Shown here piece after piece: positions 1 to 10,700 of a stretch of DNA of 64,000 nucleotides. The stretch lies in contig OZ022241.1 of the NCBI GenBank assembly GCA_963978895.1, forward strand, positions 12,200,856 through 12,264,855. The letters are read 5' to 3'. Below the pieces are notes generated by a model. The model did not search any database and was not told the origin of the DNA. It saw only the letters and a list, made by a program, of their open reading frames with translations. This stretch comes from Erpobdella octoculata (lineage: Eukaryota; Annelida; Clitellata; Hirudinida; Erpobdellidae). Every line of letters begins with the position of its first letter. Positions within the stretch are counted from its first letter, which is position 1. Made by a program: the position numbers and the translations under genes.

Positions 1-464
1 GTATGTATGTATGTATGTATGTATGTATGTATGTATGTATGTATGTATGTATGTATGTATGTATGTATGTATGTATGTATGTATGTATGTATGTATGTAT
101 GTATGTATGTATGTATGTATGTATGTATGTATGTATGTATGTATGTATGTATGTATGTATGTATGTATGTATGTATGTATGTATGTATGTATGTATGTAT
201 GTATGTATGTATGTATGTATGTATGTATGTATGTATGTATGTATGTATGTATGTATGTATGTATGTATGTATGTATGTATGTATGTATGTATGTATGTAT
301 GTATGTATGTATGTATGTATGTATGTATGTATGTATGTATGTATGTATGTATGTATGTATGTATGTATGTATGTATGTATGTATGTATGTATGTATGTAT
401 GTATGTATGTATGTATGTATGTATGTATGTATGTATGTATGTATGTATGTATGTATGTATGTGT
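1..464. repeat. (TATG)n microsatellite
   Basis: Uninterrupted TATG tetranucleotide array from the window edge, degrading to GTGTGT at its right end. The long Met-Tyr-Val-Cys open frames here are periodicity artefacts, not genes. The same motif flanks the R2-like array at 7709 and 18361. Confidence 0.98.
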
Positions 465-466
465 GT

Positions 467-632
467 AGAATCGGATTTAGGGGGGAACTGAGAGCGAAAA
501 AATGAGCGGGAAAACGACAGGGAACGGATAACGACCGGGAGCGGGAGCGCAAGCGGGAAGGAAACGGGAGCGAAAAAGAAACGCATTAGGTAAACCTCTA
601 AAAACCCCGGGCAACGCCGGGTGCCTCCGCTA
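467..632 (+). mobile_element. Helitron-like non-autonomous element, family 1, 3' part
   Basis: A GC-rich purine minisatellite (GAGCGGGAA-like words) is followed by a tail with a 5-bp stem CCCGG/CCGGG at 605-620, loop GCAACG, then 8 nt and CTAG (629-632), with T next. Hairpin plus CTRR between A and T is the classic Helitron 3' end. No Rep/helicase ORF is present, so it is non-autonomous. The assignment rests on the terminus and its recurrence at 4904, 1096 and 53141. Confidence 0.7.
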
Positions 633-640
633 GTAGTTTA

Positions 641-690
641 TAAAATCTTCTGAGGTTAATCAGCCTTGATCATAAACCGTAGATATAAAT
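641..690 (-). mobile_element. Gypsy LTR fragment
   Basis: About 45 bp closely match the right edge of the Gypsy LTRs at 53357-53571 and 58401-58614 (CTTCTGAGG...AACCGTAGATATA). It abuts a TA repeat, as the complete copies do. The rest of that LTR is absent. Confidence 0.6.
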
Positions 691-696
691 ATATAA

Positions 697-1007
<311 letters not shown>

Positions 1008-1012
<5 letters not shown>

Positions 1013-1095
1013 ATATATGTATGTGCGTATGTATGTGTGTATGTATGTATGTGTATGTGCATGTATGTGTGTCTGTGTGTGTGTTTATGTATGTA
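1008..1095. repeat. TGTA/TG-rich simple repeat
   Basis: Imperfect TATG, TGTG and TGTA repeats between two Helitron-like fragments of opposite orientation. Confidence 0.85.
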
Positions 1096-1330
1096 CTAGC
1101 GGAGATACCTGGCGTTGCCCGGGTTTTTTAGAGGTTTTTCTAATGTTTGTCTCTTTCTCTCCCGTTTCCTTTCCCACCTGCTTTCCCACTCCCGTTCGCT
1201 TTCCCGTTTTCGGTCGTTTTCCCGCTCCCGGCCGCTTTCCCGCTCACGTTTGCTCTCCCATTCCCGCTCACGCTTGCTTTTCCGTTCCCGCTCGCTGTCC
1301 GTTCCGGGTCGCTTTCCCGTTTCTATAATG
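1096..1330 (-). mobile_element. Helitron-like family 1, minus-strand 3' part
   Basis: Reads inward from CTAG (1096-1099) through the reverse complement of the family-1 tail hairpin and the AGAGGTTTTTCTAATG block into a pyrimidine version of the GC minisatellite (TTCCCGCTCCCG words). The overlapping Phe-Pro-rich and Arg-Glu-rich frames are repeat artefacts. Confidence 0.65.
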
Positions 1331-1427
1331 GACAAACTAACCCACAAACATTCATATATATATATATATATATAGTCTTAGCAAATCTATTTTACGTTTT
1401 ATAGGCTAACAGAAGTTATGAAAGAAT
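1331..1427. other. Flank of copia insertion
   Basis: Short unique sequence with a TA run (about 1353-1374). It ends in the 5-bp target duplication AGAAT (1423-1427). No gene is seen. Confidence 0.6.
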
Positions 1428-1614
1428 TGTTAGAAACAATACTTAAACGCAGTGTATAATCGGAACTAGTCGACAATAGTTGATTCGACTTTATTGACAA
1501 AAGATAACAACGGAAAAGAAAGAGATAAAACTAAAAGTGAACATGAAGTAAACATAGAGCATTAATTATAAATCGTTGTAACAAAGAGTTCATTAAAACC
1601 AAATTAATTTAACA
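1428..1614 (-). repeat. Copia 3' LTR
   Basis: 187-bp direct repeat of 4238-4424. The minus-strand purine tract (GTTGAGGGGGAG) immediately precedes it (plus-strand 1615-1626). Confidence 0.95.
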
Positions 1615-1653
1615 CTCCCCCTCAACGATTTAATCTTTAGATCCTGTCTCTTA

Positions 1654-4086
1654 TTAAGTTAAACCAATAGCACAACATAAATGTCTAAGTTTAACAGCTT
1701 CCACTGGTTTCTGCTTCAGGCTGCTCATTTCACACATCATAGCCTGTTTCCATACGGCTGATTCTTTGCAGTTGTTTGCTTCTGTGAATGACTTTGGTTC
1801 GACCATTTCATTTGCAACACTAGCCGTTTCAATTAGTCTCTCTGGTCGTTTCTTTATTCTAGTTGACCTTCTCAATTCCATCTGATCTTCAGTTTGTTCA
1901 CCACTGTCTCCCGATTGATCTGTATTTGTCTTCAGCTCGATCTCAACCTCAATGGGCTGTTCCTGTTGACTGCTTTCTTGACTGTCGGCTGATATTGTAA
2001 TCCAATGTGGGTCACCTTCAATGAATTTCACATCCCTGCTGATGCTGATTTTCTCAGTCACTGTGTCTAACAAACGATAACCTTTTGTGCCTTCTGCATA
2101 ACCAACGAAAATTCGTTTTTCTGACTTTTTATCAAGCTTCTGTCTTTTCTCGGCTGCAACAACTGAGTAGGCTTGACATCCGAATTGCTTTATGTGGGTC
2201 ACACTGGGCTTCACACCTTCCCACCTTTCATGTGGTGTCTTCATCTCACCTGCTGTCGGTAGAATGTTCTGCAGATAGTTTGCTGTGTTGATCGCTTCGC
2301 CCCAATATTTGTTTGGTAGCTTCGAGTCGATTAACATGCTTCTGGTCATTTCGACTAAATAGCGGTTCTTCCTTTCTGCTACTCCATTCTGCTGTGGTGT
2401 ATACGGAACAGTAAATTGAGATGTTATACCTTCGCTCTTGAAGAATTTCTTTAATGTTTCATTGACATATTCACCACCACGATCTGATCTTATCACTTTA
2501 GGTGTGCTTTTGAATTTTGTCTGGACAAGCTTTACATATTCTTTAATTTTATCTGTTACTTCAAACTTATTTTTTAACAAGTACAAAACAGTGTATTTGC
2601 TGAAGTCATCGATCATTGTCATAAAATACCTGTTTCCGCTTGGTGTGATTGTCTGCATCGGTCCACAAACATCTGTGTGAATCAACTCTAGTGGCTTACT
2701 TGATCTGGATTCTGATTTCTTGGGTAGTGGTTGTTTCGTTAACTTTGCTTGAATACAGCATTCACAGACTTTCTTTATCTGGCATGGCTTGATCTGGAAG
2801 TTATCTAGTTGCTGTTCCAATAACTTTATGGCATTGGGGTCTCGATGCCCTAATCTGTTGTGCCAAACATGTATGCATCCATCATTAACATTAGACATCA
2901 ATGCATGCTCCAATGAATCTAATTCATACAGCCCGTTCCGAATTGAAGCCTGCGCCAGCAGTTCATTATTCCGCATAATCCTGCATACATTCTTTTCAAA
3001 AATGACCCTGAACTGCCCATCAGTTAATTTTCTAACAGAAATCAAGTTACCTGTCAACTGCGGTACATACAGTACACCTATGATTTTTATGACCTTTTCC
3101 TGACATTTGAGGTAGCCGGTTCCGATACCTGAAGTTGTCAGCCTTTGACCATTTGCTAGGACAACTTGTCCCTTCTGTTGTTCATCAAGGTTAACAAAGA
3201 AATTTCTATTGTTACACATATGAGAACTTGCACCTGAATCAACATACCATGTAGTTCCTGAATTGCTTTCACCAGCCTTGAAACAAGCATACTGGTCATA
3301 AGTGCTTGCTATTTCTACACATTGTTGAATTGTTTGAGCTTTATGGTCTGAGTTCTTTCTTTTCCACTCTAAGTATTTTCTGCATTCTTTCTTTATGTGG
3401 TTTGGTTTCTTACAGAAAAAACATACTGTGGAAGTCTTTTCGTAACTGTTGGCTTTTACATTCTTATCTGTAGACCTTGTACCTGGATGATTTACCTTTA
3501 GAGCTTGCTGTTCCTGACCATCGTAAGTTGCTGAGTTTTCACTTCTTCTTTTGTATTCTTCGATCAGTTTGTTCTTGACCAATTCAACAGTTAAGTCGGC
3601 TTCGGGTCTTGTTTCTAATGCTGTTATCAGTGTGCTATAGCTGTCAGGCAAACTACTGAGAAAGAAAGCAACATTTAACTGTTCTCCAATAGTTTCCCCC
3701 AAGGACGATAACTGGTCAATTATGTCTTCCATCTTAGCAAGATGTGACTCCATATCCCCACCTTCATGTAATCTGATCCCACAAAGCCTCTTTAACAAAC
3801 TTACCTTATTTGATAAGGTTGACTTTTCGTGGTAATTTCTTAATGCTTCCCACGTTTCCTTTGCTGTTGTCAATTTTCTGATGAGGTTCAACTGGTTGTC
3901 CTCCAGGAGTAGACCTATTGTTGCTCTGGCTTTGCTGTCCTTTTTCCGCCATTCCGATGATGAATCTTGATCTTGAAAAATAACTTCCCAGAGATCTTCT
4001 TTAACGAGCAACAATTCAACTTTAAACTTCCATGTCTGGTAGTTACTGCCGTTCAACTTTGCGATTCTTAACGTTGCATCCGCCAT
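1654..4086 (-). CDS. Copia gag-protease-integrase polyprotein, RT lost
   Basis: An 810-aa frame starting at ATG (4086-4084). It carries an N-terminal copia gag region, a CCHC zinc knuckle CX2CX4HX4C near residues 222-235, and a retropepsin motif DSGAS near 283. A GAG-pre-integrase HxxxH...CxxC region near 410-450 and an integrase core follow, with D in HTDVCGP, D in RSDRGGEY and E in NGVAERKN. In intact copia the frame then continues into RT and RNase H. Here it reaches the first RT residues (a W-AM-E-SLK pattern) and jumps to about 20 unrelated residues and a stop. The product could make capsids and integrate cDNA, but cannot copy RNA. The frame is free of lesions. Confidence 0.92.
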   Translation of the reverse strand: MADATLRIAKLNGSNYQTWKFKVELLLVKEDLWEVIFQDQDSSSEWRKKDSKARATIGLLLEDNQLNLIRKLTTAKETWEALRNYHEKSTLSNKVSLLKRLCGIRLHEGGDMESHLAKMEDIIDQLSSLGETIGEQLNVAFFLSSLPDSYSTLITALETRPEADLTVELVKNKLIEEYKRRSENSATYDGQEQQALKVNHPGTRSTDKNVKANSYEKTSTVCFFCKKPNHIKKECRKYLEWKRKNSDHKAQTIQQCVEIASTYDQYACFKAGESNSGTTWYVDSGASSHMCNNRNFFVNLDEQQKGQVVLANGQRLTTSGIGTGYLKCQEKVIKIIGVLYVPQLTGNLISVRKLTDGQFRVIFEKNVCRIMRNNELLAQASIRNGLYELDSLEHALMSNVNDGCIHVWHNRLGHRDPNAIKLLEQQLDNFQIKPCQIKKVCECCIQAKLTKQPLPKKSESRSSKPLELIHTDVCGPMQTITPSGNRYFMTMIDDFSKYTVLYLLKNKFEVTDKIKEYVKLVQTKFKSTPKVIRSDRGGEYVNETLKKFFKSEGITSQFTVPYTPQQNGVAERKNRYLVEMTRSMLIDSKLPNKYWGEAINTANYLQNILPTAGEMKTPHERWEGVKPSVTHIKQFGCQAYSVVAAEKRQKLDKKSEKRIFVGYAEGTKGYRLLDTVTEKISISRDVKFIEGDPHWITISADSQESSQQEQPIEVEIELKTNTDQSGDSGEQTEDQMELRRSTRIKKRPERLIETASVANEMVEPKSFTEANNCKESAVWKQAMMCEMSSLKQKPVEAVKLRHLCCAIGLT

Positions 4087-4219
4087 CAGTTCAACAATTG
4101 TATTACTCGATGTAGCGTGGTTAACCTTTATCGCTCACAACGAATGTTCTTTATAAAATCTTGAACCGAACGTTAAATGTTCCGAAAAAACTTGATTTAT
4201 TCACTTGTTCCTAAAATTG

Positions 4220-4237
4220 GGTTCTGGGCCCATAACC
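4220..4237 (-). other. Copia primer-binding site
   Basis: On the minus strand, GGTTATGGGCCCAGAACC abuts the 5' LTR. It closely resembles the Drosophila copia primer site, which pairs with an internal part of initiator-Met tRNA. The tRNA assignment is from family knowledge. Confidence 0.75.
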
Positions 4238-4424
4238 TGTTAGAAACAATACTTAAACGCAGTGTATAATCGGAACTAGTCGACAATAGTTGATTCGACT
4301 TTATTGACAAAAGATAACAACGGAAAAGAAAGAGATAAAACTAAAAGTGAACATGAAGTAAACATAGAGCATTAATTATAAATCGTTGTAACAAAGAGTT
4401 CATTAAAACCAAATTAATTTAACA
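4238..4424 (-). repeat. Copia 5' LTR
   Basis: 187 bp, identical by eye to 1428-1614, with target duplication AGAAT at its right edge (4425-4429). Confidence 0.95.
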
Positions 4425-4429
4425 AGAAT

Positions 4430-4904
4430 GGAAAAGAAAAAATGAGCGTGAACGGGAGAGCAACCGTGACCGGGAATGGGAGAGCAAGCATGACCGGGAA
4501 CGGGAGAGCAAGCGTGAGCGGGAACGGGAAAGCGACCGGGAACGGGAAAGCGACCGGGAACGGGAAAGCGACCGGGAACGGAAAAGCCACCGGGAACGGG
4601 AAAGCGACCGGGAACGGGAAAGCGACCGGGAACGGGAAAGCGACCGGGAACGCGGAAAGCGACCGGGAACGCGGAAAGCGACTGGAATCGGGAGAGCAAG
4701 CTTGGAAGGAAACGCGAGCAAGAGAGAAAATCGATAACAAAACTTCTGAGCGGGAAAGCGACCGGGAGATGGAAAACGACCGAGAGCGGAAAAGCGACCG
4801 GGAACGCGACGAAAACGGGAAAGTGGAGAAGGAAACGGGAGCGAGAGGGACAAACATTAGAAAAACCTCTAAAAACCCCGGGCAACGCCGGGTAACCCCG
4901 CTAG
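4430..4904 (+). mobile_element. Helitron-like family 1 with expanded 18-bp minisatellite
   Basis: About nine head-to-tail units of an 18-bp word (GGGAACGGGAAAGCGACC and variants) lie at 4500-4690, followed by degenerate units. The family-1 tail follows: a CTCTAAAAACCCCGG block, hairpin, 8 nt and CTAG at 4901-4904, then a TATATA flank. The 18-bp period keeps several frames open (Gly-Asn-Gly-Lys-Ala-Thr repeats), but nothing suggests translation. Confidence 0.72.
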
Positions 4905-5146
4905 TATATATATAAATTTAAATATAAAGTTATATATTCTTTCAGTCACGCGCTATTACAGACAATAGACCATTTTGCGTTTATTATTTTTTTCGACAGA
5001 CTTTCTAAATTTTTCAAACTACATACATTCTTTGATTCAACTAGGGCTAACGGACCGTTTTGACTAAAATTGTCATCTTCAGAGCCCATTTAAAATTTAA
5101 ACCAAACGTCGACACAAGAAACGATACAATGAAATAAACAATAAAA
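4905..5146. other. No feature seen
   Basis: AT-rich unique sequence between a Helitron-like tail and a TA microsatellite. No ORF or repeat was recognised. Confidence 0.5.
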
Positions 5147-5441
<295 letters not shown>

Positions 5442-5442
5442 C

Positions 5443-5461
5443 TGGTGTTTTGAAGTGAGAT
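5443..5461 (+). other. tRNA-Leu-type primer-binding site
   Basis: TGGTGTTTTGAAGTGAGAT resembles the complement of a Leu tRNA 3' end with a few mismatches. It is the counterpart of the better match at 58381-58398. Confidence 0.6.
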
Positions 5462-5468
5462 TAGAAGA

Positions 5469-5738
5469 ATGGTTTTGAAATTAGATGAACTTTGGGCAAG
5501 TGAATTGAAAGACGAGCTGGAGAAACGTGGCCTGAGCGATACAGGTAAAAAGGACGAACTTAGGAAACGCCTCTTAGCCGCGTTAGTGAATAAAGGCTAT
5601 GGGCCTGACGACGATGAATATTTATTCGATATTGACGAGGAAGCTGTAGTTAAGCGGAAAAAATTAAAAAAAAAATTGCTGGAGGAAGAAGGACAAGAAG
5701 CGAGAGAAAACATGGCAGCACAGGGGAAGACAGGATAA
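5469..5738 (+). pseudogene. Gypsy gag N-terminus with SAP-like domain
   Basis: An 89-aa frame from ATG. Residues 4-40 have the SAP (helix-extended loop-helix) pattern LxxLxxxELKDELxKRGL...GKKxEL. An acidic DDDEYLFDIDEE segment and a Lys-rich coil follow. The Gypsy gag at 58373 has the same order (SAP-like helices, then an acidic DEYEFDMDEE segment), and an LTR and primer site lie just upstream. I therefore read it as retrotransposon gag rather than a host SAP protein. The frame stops early and continues only as broken acidic sequence. Confidence 0.6.
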
Positions 5739-6736
5739 GGAATGATTCTTGGCCACGAAAACAGAGTAGCAGCAACCGGTACAACTGTTGAGAGTTTGGT
5801 CGCAGGGTTGGCTGAGGCAGTGGTGGACACGGTTCTGGACCAGCGGGTTGCTGGTGATGTGGGTTGCTGCGACGAAACCCAATTTGAACTGGAGTCCACC
5901 AGCTGTGTCTCAGAACATGTGACGGATGACGGCCGTACAGACTGAAAACGAAATGTAAAACGACGATGATGAAAGTGACGCTGATGATTATAATAATGGC
6001 AATAACAGCGATGGCTTTTACCCATACAGCGACGGTTCTGAAACGGAAGCCTCCATAACAGACGACGGCACCGAATATTCAGGGTCAGATTTTAGCGACG
6101 AATCTGACTCGGATGAAGCAACCGAGGATTTAAAAACGGACGAAACTCCAATGGAGAAATACGTCAAAGCTAACTTGACAAAAAAAGGAGACACTGATTT
6201 GAGAGACGATGGCGATGATTTGAAGAAAGATCCGCTAGACGATACGAAAGTTGACACCGACAAAAGAGCCGAGTTGGAATGTGAAAAAAAAGTTCGATTG
6301 TAGCTTGGAAGAAAACAAACATGACAAAAACAACAATAGCAATGCAGCCAGCAAAAACTCTGAAAAAGATGAGCCAAGAACAGAGAACGGTACCGAGGAT
6401 TCTGAATCAGATAAACTAAGAGTCATTTTAAAATCAAATAGCAGTTTGATGAAGGGATTTATCGGATTTATGGAACGTGTTTTCGAAAAACCTTTTGGAG
6501 AGTTTTTTGAGAAAGATCTTGAGGAGTGGAGGAAAAAAAGACAAGCCATGGAATATTCAATGGAAAGATATCTCAGATATTTTCATGAAAATAATATGGC
6601 GGATATTCGATGGCGGGATTGTGTTATGGAAAACAATGTGCTGAATATTCGATGGAAATATGTGACCTTGAAAAACCAGTTTTATTTTTTAAGCTTTTAT
6701 GTTGTATATGTCGTTGTTAGCGATTTTTTTTATTAA
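5739..6736 (+). pseudogene. Degenerate acidic coding remnant downstream of SAP-like gag
   Basis: Pieces of open frame in shifting phases. About 5960-6300 encodes a Ser/Asp/Glu-rich stretch, and 6251-6736 encodes a charged region followed by FMERVFEKPFGEFFEKDLEEW and a hydrophobic end. It probably continues the gag or is a once-coding insert, broken by at least two frameshifts. I recognise no domain in it. A host gene fragment remains possible. Confidence 0.35.
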
Positions 6737-7563
6737 AACTTGTTTTGTTTTTAGGCAACTAGCAAATCTCAATTAAAGTGAACTTAAAACAATTTAATGA
6801 AAACAAATAAACCAATTTTTGAAAAATATTTGTACTTTTGTCTTTTTTTTCTTTTTTTGCATAATGATATTAAAATTACGATAAAGTAGGAAACCATGAT
6901 TAGTTATTAAATTTTGACAACATTAACAGATTTTTAATCCTAATAATTCAAAGATAAGTTAAGTTGCCCATGCGACTTTATTTTTTACTAGTTTCTTTGC
7001 ATAATGAAATTTAAAATTACAAAAAGTAAAAAGCTATACAAATTGTTTACGTAAATTTTTCAAATTTTACAGAAAACAACACCAAACAAAAATAGAAAAA
7101 CAAAAAAAAACAACTTTTCTCCGAAACCTTTAACTTGCACTCGTTTTCTATGCGATTTTTTTGTAGAAAAACAAAATAGGCAAGCTGCAAATTAGTAACC
7201 GACCATATGTTTGTATGCCAATCTATTTCCATCAACCATTATTCAGAAACATGCAAAGGTGCACTAAATAATATTGGAGTTTTTTTCTTAAACTTTGAAA
7301 TCTCTATTCGGTTGAGACGAATCAGCTTTTAATCCTTTTTGCAATAAATGGAAATGTGCAGAAAAATGAACTTAAATAAATTTTAAGTTTCTTTAAATAC
7401 ATTTCTTGAATTAAATATCCACTTTTGGCTGAAACTTTTAATTCGCGCAACGTCATATTGATATTTGTTTATTTTTAAATCGATTAAAAAAGCATGATTT
7501 CGTAATTAATATAAACAAGTTTAAACAACTACTTTTTAAAGTTTATAAATTGTCAAATATATC
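6737..7563. other. AT-rich 5' flank of the host gene
   Basis: No ORF, transposon or repeat was recognised. It lies directly upstream of the signal-peptide exon, so it may hold the promoter and 5' UTR. I could not pick out a convincing core promoter. Confidence 0.4.
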
Positions 7564-7642
7564 ATGATCAGAAGAGCTATTTTAGCAGTTATTTTATTTT
7601 GGTCATTTTGGCTGCTGAATACAAATGATACTCAGAAGGAGG
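7564..7642 (+). CDS. Host gene exon 1: signal peptide
   Basis: An ATG opens a 26-codon frame with an Arg-Arg n-region, the hydrophobic core AILAVILFWSFWLL, and a polar NTNDTQKE tail. It ends at a near-perfect donor, G|GTAAGTAA, in phase 1. This is the layout of a secretory signal-peptide exon. Its split codon G plus AT of exon 2 gives Asp. The TATG/R2 transposon block starts only about 70 bp into the following intron. Confidence 0.7.
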
Positions 7643-7708
7643 GTAAGTAACTTTGTGAGCCATTAAATAATAAATTGATCAATTCAGATCAATCGACATA
7701 CAATAACC
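7643..7708. other. Start of intron 1
   Basis: Short AT-rich sequence from the GTAAGT donor to the TATG microsatellite. Confidence 0.6.
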
Positions 7709-7781
7709 TATGTATGTATGTATGTATGTATGTATCTATGTATGTATGTATGTATGTATGTATGTATGTATGTATGTATGT
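7709..7781. repeat. (TATG)n microsatellite flanking the R2-like array on the left
   Basis: About 18 TATG units with one TATC. The 3' end of R2-like copy 1 (minus strand) joins it directly at TATGTATG|TGTTTTAACTC. Confidence 0.95.
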
Positions 7782-10700
7782 ATGTGTTTTAACTCTTTGC
7801 GAGCTTTCGTCGCCGAAGGTCTTCAGAAGAAGAACCTCTCATTTTTAGCGTTTCGGCCCTTAAACTTCTTGACGCTCTTAAGAGAGAGGTGGGCCCACGT
7901 CCGTTGATCAGGCGGACGCCCTTCGGCGAGAAAAATTTCCAAATTCCTAACTTGAAACACGAAAATTCAAAGTTCAGCAGAAAACTGTTCGAAACAAAAC
8001 TTGAAATCGCCGGAACGATTATCGCCCAATGTAAACAAGGCTAAACCATTTCGTGTGCATCTTGTAGCGCTTTCTTTTTTCTATTAGCGAAAATCCAAAA
8101 AGATGCAGCTTCAGCTGTCTGGGAGATCTCCTTGATGGCTCGAGTTTTTTCTCGGTTTGAAAAACCAAGAGCTTTCAGCAGTTTTAACATTGAGCTGCTA
8201 ACCAACCCTCGAACGCCAACCTCGACTGCAAAAATTTCAGTCCTGAACCCTTTGGCATTCAAATCACATGCTAAATCCCTATATCTCTCCTTTTTGAAAA
8301 TATTGCTAGATTCCATGTTACTTTCCCATGGCACAGAGAGTTCAATCAGGAACATTGTCTTGGCCAAGTCAGAATATACAATTATATCCGGCTTTAAGCC
8401 GCTAGATCTCACGGCTTCTGGAAATTTTCTTTCGCCATCCAAATCAGCCGAAACCGACCAATCGTCGGCAGCACCCATCACACATTCAAAGTCTCTTGTA
8501 GATCTGAACCTGTGGAACTTCAGATTGCCTTCTCTCAAAAAGTAGATTTTCCTTTTCTGCTGTATTCCTCTTGTCTTTGCTTTCTTACACGCTTCTTTGA
8601 CGAAGTCAAGCAATTTTCGGAGTACTTGGTTATGACGCCAAGTGTACCTCCCGTGTGAAAGTGAAAACGAACAACAGGAAAGAACGTGAATGAGAGTCTC
8701 CGATTGCCCGCATAACATGCACGAATCATCGTCTTTCAACTTCCATCTTCGAAGATTGCTGGATGACGGCAGTTGATCATAAACAGATCTAATCAAAAAA
8801 GACAAACGTAGTGGTGTGTATTGCCAAATGTCTTTCCAAGAAAGTGAACGCTGAACAGCATTTTCCCATGTCGTCCAGTCTCCTTGTTGAGATAACTGAA
8901 CAAACTTAATCATTCTCTGGGACTCAATAGCTTTCTTTCTTTCCTGAATGACCAGACTTGTTCGTTCACTGGTGCTGGCTTTTGACCACCAAATTCGATG
9001 GGTTGACCCGAGACCCCGTTTGTCCTGTTGAACTGCCCCAACTCTTTCTGTCCAACGTAAAGAGGCTTCAGCTTCTGCGATCTCCTTTCTGGCTACCCAT
9101 TTCTTTCCGGACTTTACAAGAGGTCCCATCTCTACAATTCTTTGATCCGAAGAGTTATCCAGCATTAGTTGCGTACGGATCTTGTTTATCTTAAACTCCT
9201 CAACCAAAGACTTCAGTGGCAACCTCAGTTTGGCAGTCTTGCTGTACAAAGCTACCGAAGAAAATCCCGGAGGCAGACCCAACCATTTCCTTGTAAATTT
9301 ATTCATCCTCCTTTCTAGCTTTTCTACCAATGGTAAGCTCATCTCATACATTGATAGAGGCCAAAGCAATCTCGGTAATAGAACAAACTGAAGCAACCAC
9401 AATTTGAACCTGCTCTGGAGTGGGGCCGCATCAATTTTCTTCATATCTTCAAATGCCGATCGAAGAACCTCAGAACACCGTCCAGTGTCGTTAAGCGAAT
9501 CGTCATACCACCTTCCCAGGCTCTTAACCGGTTCTTCTCTCAATGTTGGGATCCTGTTGCCAGCAACTGAAAACGTCACGTTGTCGTCGATCTTGCCTCG
9601 TCGCAGAGATAAGCTTCTTGACTTGGTTGCCTTGAAACTCATGCCGCACCATGATAGCAGCCCGCTGAATGCATCAAGAGCTCGTCGCATTGAGATACAT
9701 TTGTTTAGAACCAAAGTTGTATCATCCATGAAGGCCTTCACCGATGGCATCAAGATACCTTTGCCAACGTAAGCTTCCTCCACACGAGAACCCACTGCAT
9801 TCAGAAGCAGCTGCATCGCTAATACGAAGAGAATGGGTGAAATTGAGCAGCCCATTGCTATGCCAACCTCTAACTGGAACCATTCTGTTGAACAGGAGGA
9901 CGTAGACAACCTCAATTTGAAATGTCCGAAATACTGTTGCAACATTTCTATCACAAAATTTGGAACATGATGCGATCTGAGAGTTCTCCACAACATTTGG
10001 TGACGAACAGCTCCATAAGCATTGGCAAAGTCTAACCAGACAATGTGCAAGCTGAGACGATTTTCTTTAGCTCTTTTCAATGCTTCCCAGATCACTGACG
10101 AATGTTCGATGCATCCTGGTACTCCTGGCACTCCTCCCTTCTGAACAGACCTGTCGATGTAATTGTTTTGAATTACATAGCTTGTCAGTCTCCGAGCAAG
10201 GACAGCAAAAAATATCTTTCCCTCGACGTTTAACAATGAAATTGGGCGGAACTGATGTATTTCCTTCGAGTCTTTTTCTTTCGGAATAAAGATACCCTCT
10301 GCTCTTTGCCATTCGCTTTCAATTCTTCTTCTTTCCCAAGAGCCCACGAGTAGAGAATGCAATAATCTCAATACTTCTGGGCATTTTTTGTAGACGAGAT
10401 ATGGCACCCCATTTGGTCCAGGAGCAGATCTGTTTCTTGTTCTGTAGAGAAATTGAGTAACTTCAAGTAACGAAATCATGCCTTCTCTGAAAGAAAAGTT
10501 TGGAAGTGGGATTTCTGGAAGATCGGTTCTTTCTTCTAACTGCTGATCTCCACGCGGGTCACGGAATGCGGACCGAAAATATTCATCGAGCGTTGCTTTG
10601 TCTGCTTGAAGCGTTCCTGACTTGGGTGGGTCCAGTAAATTTCTTCCATATTTGAATGGGTCTTTGATGAACTGAAACCTGGCATTTCTCTGATCTCTTT

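Larger units (their letters stand above)
1428..4424 (-). mobile_element. Copia LTR retrotransposon, RT-deleted, very young
   Basis: Two 187-bp LTRs (1428-1614, 4238-4424) read identically by eye and start TGTTA and end AACA. The element is flanked by a perfect duplication AGAAT (1423-1427, 4425-4429). A primer site lies next to the 5' LTR and a purine tract next to the 3' LTR. One ORF encodes gag, protease and integrase, but the reverse transcriptase/RNase H part is missing. Total length is about 3.0 kb, against about 5 kb for a complete copia element. Identical LTRs imply recent insertion. Confidence 0.95.

Noticed and set aside
3..505. Long open frames of Met-Tyr-Val-Cys repeats (also 7710-7907 and 18359-19261)
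   Set aside because: A tetranucleotide repeat without stops is open in every frame. There is no start context, domain or composition of a real protein.
4403..4915. Arg/Ser/Phe/Pro-rich or Gly-Asn-Gly-Lys frames in GC minisatellites (also 1096-1404 and 49725-50860)
   Set aside because: Open on both strands and in several frames because the unit length is a multiple of three. They coincide with Helitron-like arrays.
5469..5738. A host SAP-domain gene
   Set aside because: A primer-binding site and LTR-like sequence lie directly upstream, and the same gag layout occurs in the Gypsy element at 58373. Retrotransposon origin is more likely, though not proven.
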